DNA of 11,432 nucleotides from positions 1 through 11,432 of the forward strand of contig DJHY01000213.1 in assembly GCA_002433335.1 (NCBI GenBank), written 5' to 3'. Each line of letters starts with the position of its first letter. Within the stretch, counting starts at the first letter, position 1. Of this stretch, positions 8,282-11,432 are shown in pieces. The stretch is from Rhodospirillaceae bacterium UBA6608 (GTDB lineage: Bacteria > Pseudomonadota > Alphaproteobacteria > Rhodospirillales_A > Casp-alpha2). A model generated the notes under the pieces. It had not been told where the DNA came from. It worked only from the letters and a program-made list of their open reading frames with translations, and did not search any database. Made by a program: the position numbers and the translations under genes.

Positions 8282-9155
8282 CCGGAACGGCTTGATCGGC
8301 CTTCGGTCGGCGTGCCCATTCGATGGGTGCGAAGGATAGCGGCTGTCCGGTCATCGCGGTCTCGGCGGGCGACAACACGTCCAGGCTCGGCCACAGGCCG
8401 TCGCCCAGGGCCTTGCGATACCCGTCGGGCAACCCCGCAGCCGTCATCGCCGCCTGTGCGGCCGAATGGTCGTAGCGCAGCGCCCTATGCTCCAGTGTCA
8501 GGCCCATCTCCGTCGGCGTCAGGACCGAATACCAGACGCGGGGCGTGCCGTCGTTGGCGGGCATGCCGATTACCCCCGGGTTATGCCACAGCCGGCCGTC
8601 AGGCAGGGGGGTGGTGAACGGCAGGCCCGAATGCCCGGCGATCACCACGTCGGCGTCCAGGTCGTCCAACGCCTGGGCCTTGTCATCGGCGTCGGTCGAG
8701 GCAAAGACCCAGCCGGAAAGATCGCCCGGATGGCCGTGCACCACGGCGATGCGTAACCCGCCCAAGGTCAGGCGCAGGGGATGGGGCAGGGCCGCCATCC
8801 AATTCTTTTGTTCGATCGACAGGCTGGCCTGGGCATGGGCGAACCATTTGACCGACAACAGGTCACAGGCCGACCCGGGGGTGAAGCCGCAGCCGCAGTC
8901 CTCGCCGTCCCGCCCCAGGGATTCTTCGCAATTCCCCAACACGACGTGGCAACCCCAATCGCGGATTTCGTCAACCGTGGCCGCGGGGTCGCCGCAATAG
9001 GCGACGACGTCGCCGGTGCAGATCACCCGCGCGGGTGGAATGCCCAGACGTTCGGCCTCGGCGCGGAGGGCCCGCGTGGCCTGCAGGTTCGAATAGGGCC
9101 CGCCGAACAGCAGCAGCGGCCCTTCGAGCGCGCCCAGGTCACGGTTCATCGTCAT
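8268..9155 (-). CDS. Calcineurin-like phosphoesterase homologue with altered metal site and extra cysteines
   Basis: The 295-residue product has the pattern of a YfcE/ApaH-type metallophosphoesterase, but several canonical ligands are changed. Motif I, normally D-x-H, reads FGGPYSN (17-23), with Gly and Tyr in place of the ligands. Motif II is intact (TGDVVAYC, D49). Motif III, normally GNH-D/E, reads GNCEE (74-78). VVHGHPG (138-144) is present. The final GH-x-H reads GHSG (174-177). Cysteines cluster at 46, 54, 69, 76, 87, 89 and 97, including DCGCGF. There is no signal peptide or membrane segment. ATG 9155 was chosen because it overlaps the stop of the upstream radical SAM gene as ATGA, the hallmark of translational coupling, with GGGGG close before it. 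Substrate and activity are unknown; a non-hydrolytic or different metal-binding role is possible. Confidence 0.85.
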   Translation of the reverse strand: MTMNRDLGALEGPLLLFGGPYSNLQATRALRAEAERLGIPPARVICTGDVVAYCGDPAATVDEIRDWGCHVVLGNCEESLGRDGEDCGCGFTPGSACDLLSVKWFAHAQASLSIEQKNWMAALPHPLRLTLGGLRIAVVHGHPGDLSGWVFASTDADDKAQALDDLDADVVIAGHSGLPFTTPLPDGRLWHNPGVIGMPANDGTPRVWYSVLTPTEMGLTLEHRALRYDHSAAQAAMTAAGLPDGYRKALGDGLWPSLDVLSPAETAMTGQPLSFAPIEWARRPKADQAVPVTCS

Positions 9156-10126
9156 GCACCCCCGGAGCAACTTGCCCCGCCCAAAACGCAGAAGGTCGCG
9201 CAATGGGGATGATTGAGCGCAACCGGCCGGTCGGCGTCGGTCAGCCGCGATCCCATTTCGAAGGCTTCGTCATAGGGCAGCAGGGTGCAGGGTAGGACCA
9301 CCGGGGCCTCGGCACCCTTGCGTTTGACGACCATGCGCGAGGACGCGCACATCATGTCGTCGGGGGCGACGCCCAGAATGTCCCAGCAGGCGGTGGTGAT
9401 TTCCGGCACGTCGCGGGCCGCATCCATATCGGGAAAGACCACCAGATCGACGGGCGACGCGGCGTCCAGGGCGATGCCCTCGGATTTGAACAGGCTGGCG
9501 AACCCGGCGCGGGTTTGGGCTTCGGTCTCGCCCATCGGTTGGCGGGCGGCAATGGAAAGGGTGACGCCCGCATCGGCTAGGAACTTCAACCCCTGCAGCA
9601 TCGGCGCCCAACTGTTCGGGCCGCGCACGGCTTCGTGCCCTTCGGGCGTGAAATGATCGATCGAGACGCGCAGCGCCAGGGCAGGGCCGTGACGCCGGGC
9701 CATTTCAGCGACCGCGTCGCGACGATGCCACATCGGTTTCATGGCGTTTGTCAGGATCAGTACGCGAAAGCCCCGCGCCAGGGCATCGCCCGCCATGTCG
9801 GGCAGGTCCTTGTTCATGAACGGCTCGCCGCCGGTGAAGCCGATTTCCTGGGTGCCCAGGCGGTGGTTTTCGATCTCGTCCAGAAAGGCCGCGGCCTCAG
9901 AGCGGGTGATATAGGCCAGGCGATCGTTACGCGGGCTGCTTTCGATATAGCAACCGGCGCATTCGATATTGCAGAGCGACCCTGTGTTGATCCACAGCGT
10001 CTGCAATCGGGACAGATCGACCGTGGCCCGGACGTCACCCTTGGCCGTGACGGCGGGGTCGCGGAACTTACGCGGGTCCAGCGCGGGCGGTTGAGGAATC
10101 TCGGATTGAAAGGGTACTTGGTCCAT
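9152..10126 (-). CDS. Radical SAM protein of unknown function with cysteine-rich C-terminus
   Basis: The 324-residue product carries the radical SAM signature C52-x3-C56-x2-C59 (CNIECAGCY), which binds a 4Fe-4S cluster that splits S-adenosylmethionine. It also has a GGEP motif at 99-102 (EIGFTGGEPFMNKDLPD) and barrel strands such as VLILTNAMKPM and LRVSIDH. Beyond the barrel lie C247, C260, C280, C309, C313 and C320, ending in HPHCATFCVLGGASCSGG. This suggests an auxiliary cluster or substrate site, but the spacing does not match a SPASM domain as I know it. ATG 10126 has GGAAG 7 bases upstream. The stop overlaps the start of the phosphoesterase-like gene (ATGA), so the two are very likely one operon. 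The reaction and substrate are unknown; I do not recognise a named subfamily. Confidence 0.88.
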   Translation of the reverse strand: MDQVPFQSEIPQPPALDPRKFRDPAVTAKGDVRATVDLSRLQTLWINTGSLCNIECAGCYIESSPRNDRLAYITRSEAAAFLDEIENHRLGTQEIGFTGGEPFMNKDLPDMAGDALARGFRVLILTNAMKPMWHRRDAVAEMARRHGPALALRVSIDHFTPEGHEAVRGPNSWAPMLQGLKFLADAGVTLSIAARQPMGETEAQTRAGFASLFKSEGIALDAASPVDLVVFPDMDAARDVPEITTACWDILGVAPDDMMCASSRMVVKRKGAEAPVVLPCTLLPYDEAFEMGSRLTDADRPVALNHPHCATFCVLGGASCSGGA

Positions 10127-10167
10127 GGCGGGCTTCCGAAACTGCGGTCGGCGAAAAAGAGTAAAGC

Positions 10168-10185
10168 AAACGATCTGAATCGTTT
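10168..10185. promoter_or_regulatory. Perfect palindrome upstream of the radical SAM operon
   Basis: AAACGAT (10168-10174), CTGA and ATCGTTT (10179-10185) form a perfect 7-base inverted repeat with a 4-base centre, 42 bases before the radical SAM start codon. Position and symmetry suit an operator for a dimeric regulator or a leader hairpin. No cognate regulator is encoded nearby. Confidence 0.4.
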
Positions 10186-10231
10186 AGCCGACCGGGCTGC
10201 TGACGGGCCATAAACATTTCCGTGAGGCGGT

Positions 10232-10267
10232 CGTGCAGAGGGGCGTGCAGGGGGGCGTGCGGGGGCC
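10232..10267 (+). repeat. Three tandem copies of a 12-base G-rich repeat
   Basis: CGTGCAGAGGGG (10232-10243), CGTGCAGGGGGG (10244-10255) and CGTGCGGGGGCC (10256-10267) are consecutive imperfect copies. They lie directly before the tRNA-Gly promoter. The most likely origin is replication slippage; no function is evident. Confidence 0.7.
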
Positions 10268-10269
10268 GC

Positions 10270-10298
10270 TTGCGTCCGGGCGGGCAATGACCTATAGA
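10270..10298 (+). promoter_or_regulatory. Candidate promoter of the tRNA-Gly gene
   Basis: TTGCGT (10270-10275), a 17-base spacer and TATAGA (10293-10298) lie 11 bases before the mature tRNA 5' end, so a transcript would start near 10305. The GC-rich stretch between -10 and the tRNA (GCGGGGACG) could serve as a stringent-type discriminator; that is inference. Confidence 0.5.
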
Positions 10299-10309
10299 GC
10301 GGGGACGGT

Positions 10310-10384
10310 GCGGGTGTAGCTCAGTGGTAGAGCACGAGCTTCCCAAGCTCGGTGTCGAGGGTTCGATCCCCTTCACCCGCTCCA
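10310..10384 (+). tRNA. tRNA-Gly, anticodon CCC
   Basis: A full cloverleaf can be drawn. The acceptor stem is GCGGGTG (10310-10316) with CACCCGC (10374-10380). The D-arm stem is GCTC/GAGC. The anticodon stem is CGAGC (10335-10339) with GCTCG (10347-10351) around the loop TTCCCAA, giving anticodon CCC at 10342-10344. The T arm is GAGGG/CCCTT with loop TTCGATC. Discriminator T and an encoded CCA (10382-10384) follow. This tRNA reads GGG glycine codons. It is a lone tRNA gene on the plus strand with its own upstream promoter. Confidence 0.96.
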
Positions 10385-10409
10385 TTTCTCCAAAGCCCAA
10401 GAAAACCGG

Positions 10410-10441
10410 CAGTATTCGCGCCCAATGCGGCGGCGATACTG
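10410..10441 (+). other. Strong hairpin downstream of tRNA-Gly
   Basis: CAGTAT (10410-10415) pairs with ATACTG (10436-10441), and with one bulge on each side CGCGCC pairs with GGC-GCG, giving about 12 base pairs around a CAATGC loop. It begins 26 bases after the tRNA CCA. There is no U-tract after it, so it is more likely a processing or 3'-trailer structure than an intrinsic terminator. Confidence 0.45.
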
Positions 10442-10450
10442 GGCGATGCG

Positions 10451-10527
10451 ACTATACCAATCATTACCTATGGTTATATGACTTTTGGTTATCTTGTTTT
10501 TGTCGACCCAAATGGTAGGTTTTTACC
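10451..10527. other. AT-rich stretch with a repeated heptamer
   Basis: This stretch is clearly AT-rich (by eye roughly one third G+C), in strong contrast to the rest of the window. TGGTTAT occurs twice (10471-10477 and 10486-10492), 15 bases apart. A weak promoter-like pair TTGTTT (10494-10499), 16 bases, TAGGTT (10516-10521) points toward the structured RNA region that follows. No credible coding region was seen: open frames here run in from the tRNA. Confidence 0.45.
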
Positions 10528-10540
10528 GTGGCGCTTGCGG

Positions 10541-10693
10541 ATTTAGCTGCTGGGACAACAGCTTAGGCACCGGGGCCTGCACCCCTTGCCATCCGTAAGA
10601 CGCCCGTGCCTAGGTCGGGCCGAAAAGCCTGGCCTAACGGCTTCCCTCCTCCCTGAAACTCGGGCCGGTCCGGTTGGGCCGGCCTTCTTCTTT
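10541..10693 (+). ncRNA. Candidate structured small RNA ending in an intrinsic terminator
   Basis: This non-coding stretch can fold into consecutive stems. AGCTG/CAGCT is at 10545-10563. A long-range stem pairs TAGGCAC (10564-10570) plus GGG (10572-10574, after one bulged C) with CCC (10603-10605) and GTGCCTA (10606-10612). A 9-base-pair hairpin pairs AGGTCGGGC (10612-10620) with GCCTGGCCT (10627-10635) around a CGAAAA loop. The series ends in a strong terminator with a U-rich tail, which fixes the strand. The 5' end is unknown; a weak promoter-like pair would start it near 10528. Size (about 150-165 nt) would fit several housekeeping or regulatory RNAs including 6S, but I could not match it to any family. 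It might instead be the trailer of the tRNA transcript. Confidence 0.38.
10663..10693 (+). terminator. Intrinsic (Rho-independent) terminator
   Basis: GGCCGGTCC (10663-10671) and GGGCCGGCC (10676-10684) form a 9-pair stem (one U-G) with a 4-base GGTT loop, directly followed by TTCTTCTTT (10685-10693). The T-rich tail is on the plus strand only, so it terminates plus-strand transcription, coming from the tRNA or from a small RNA between them, and not the convergent hydrolase gene. Confidence 0.8.
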
Positions 10694-10722
10694 GTCAGGC
10701 GGCTTTCTCCGTCAGGAGGGCG

Positions 10723-11432
10723 TCAGGCCTTAAGCGCCTTGGCGTGATGCGCCATATGATCGGCCATGAAGCTGGCGATGAAGTAGTAGGAATGATCGTA
10801 GCCGTCCTGCATCCGCAGGGTCACGGCCTGGTCGACTTCCTTGCAGGCCGCTTCGAACAGATGCGGGCGCAGCTGTTCTTCCAGGAACTGGTCGGCGCCC
10901 CCCTGGTCGATCAGGATGTTCCCGGCGAAGAAATGACCGGACCTGACCAATTCGGTGGCGTCGTATTCTTTCCAAATGTTGGTGTCGTCGCCCAGATATC
11001 CGGCAAAGGCCTTGTGCCCCCAGGGCACGCGGGACGGGGCGACGATCGGCGCGAAGGCAGACAGCGATTTGTAGGCGCGGCGTTCGCGCAGCGCGATGAC
11101 CAATGCGCCGTGCCCGCCCATGGAGTGGCCGAAAATACCCTGACGCTCGCGGTCGCCGCCACCGATGCCGTTGAACACCACGTCGGGCAACTCCTCGGTG
11201 ATGTAACTGTACATGTTGTAATGGGCTGACCATGGGTCCCGCGTCGCATTGACGTAGAACCCCGCGCCGGAGCCGAAATCGTAGGCGTCGTGCTCGCCCG
11301 GCAGATCCGTGCCGCGGGGGCTGGTATCCGGGGCGATGACCATCAAGCCGTGTTCGGCGGCGTATTTCTGAAAGCCGGATTTGACGGTGAAGTTTTCTTC
11401 CGTGCAGGTCAGGCCGGACAGCCACCACAGCA
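10723..11432 (-). CDS. fghA: S-formylglutathione hydrolase (esterase D family), C-terminal part, cut by window edge
   Basis: This enzyme hydrolyses S-formylglutathione to formate and glutathione, the last step of glutathione-dependent formaldehyde detoxification in the cytoplasm. About 235 residues are present; roughly the first 40-50 lie beyond the edge. Family features are the segment [13 protein letters not shown] at the window edge, [21 protein letters not shown], the nucleophile elbow [10 protein letters not shown] (serine codon at 11122-11124), DQGGADQFL with the catalytic Asp, and GYDHSYYFI with the catalytic His. The frame closes with TGA at 10723-10725. The usual partner, a class III alcohol dehydrogenase (adhC/frmA), is not in the window and may lie beyond the edge. 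An alternative symbol for the same gene is frmB. Confidence 0.94.
   Translation of the reverse strand, partial: LWWLSGLTCTEENFTVKSGFQKYAAEHGLMVIAPDTSPRGTDLPGEHDAYDFGSGAGFYVNATRDPWSAHYNMYSYITEELPDVVFNGIGGGDRERQGIFGHSMGGHGALVIALRERRAYKSLSAFAPIVAPSRVPWGHKAFAGYLGDDTNIWKEYDATELVRSGHFFAGNILIDQGGADQFLEEQLRPHLFEAACKEVDQAVTLRMQDGYDHSYYFIASFMADHMAHHAKALKA

Noticed and set aside
9156..9203. A 16-residue longer start for the phosphoesterase-like protein
   Set aside because: The extension lies wholly inside the radical SAM coding region, while the ATG at 9155 gives the classic ATGA overlap with a nearby ribosome site and a normal N-terminus.
10232..10267. A CRISPR-like or regulatory repeat array
   Set aside because: Three contiguous 12-base G-rich units with no spacers; simple slippage is enough to explain them.
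10068..10400. A minus-strand open frame across the tRNA containing VKGIEPSTPSLGSS
   Set aside because: This is the well-known false protein produced by translating the antisense of a tRNA-Gly gene. The rest of it is antisense to the radical SAM gene start.
10324..10546. Two plus-strand open frames of 64 codons starting within the tRNA and running into the AT-rich stretch
   Set aside because: They begin inside the tRNA, have no ribosome site and show no protein-like pattern.
10541..10660. A riboswitch (TPP, cobalamin, SAM-II, glycine) upstream of a gene
   Set aside because: None of the conserved core boxes that I know is present, and there is no plus-strand coding gene downstream before the terminator.

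Overview
The window is GC-rich (by eye above 60 % G+C) and densely coding. It looks like an alphaproteobacterial chromosome, probably near Rhodospirillales. The evidence is two blocks often seen side by side in that class: yqeY-dnaG-rpoD on the minus strand, and carA-carB-greA on the plus strand. The individual proteins also read as alphaproteobacterial. Genus cannot be fixed from the sequence alone.

Layout. Positions 1-374 hold the start of rpoD (minus strand, cut by the window edge). dnaG (primase) follows at 527-2377 and yqeY at 2552-3007, both minus. Together these form the information-processing arm: a primase and a housekeeping sigma factor, as in the macromolecular-synthesis operon but without rpsU. 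From 3008 to 3234 lies a divergent intergenic region with a plausible carA promoter and an AT-rich inverted repeat. carA (3235-4431) and carB (4435-7701), 3 bases apart, encode the two subunits of carbamoyl-phosphate synthetase, which feeds pyrimidine and arginine synthesis. A nested hairpin separates them from greA (7808-8281), the transcript-cleavage factor.

Positions 8268-10126 hold the least familiar part: a two-gene minus-strand cassette whose reading frames overlap at ATGA. The upstream gene encodes a radical SAM protein with extra C-terminal cysteines. The downstream gene encodes a calcineurin-like phosphoesterase homologue that has lost several canonical metal ligands and gained cysteines. 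Its 3' end overlaps that of greA by 14 bases. Their joint function is unknown to me.

Positions 10127-10722 are non-coding apart from a tRNA-Gly(CCC) with its own promoter. Before it are a palindrome and a 12-base tandem repeat. After it come a hairpin, a strikingly AT-rich stretch, and a run of strong stem-loops ending in a clear intrinsic terminator. The last part is a good candidate for an unannotated small RNA. The window closes with the C-terminal part of an S-formylglutathione hydrolase gene (10723 to the edge, minus), a formaldehyde-detoxification enzyme.

Most of the window is conserved core genome. The parts worth a second look are the radical SAM/phosphoesterase pair and the structured region downstream of the tRNA.
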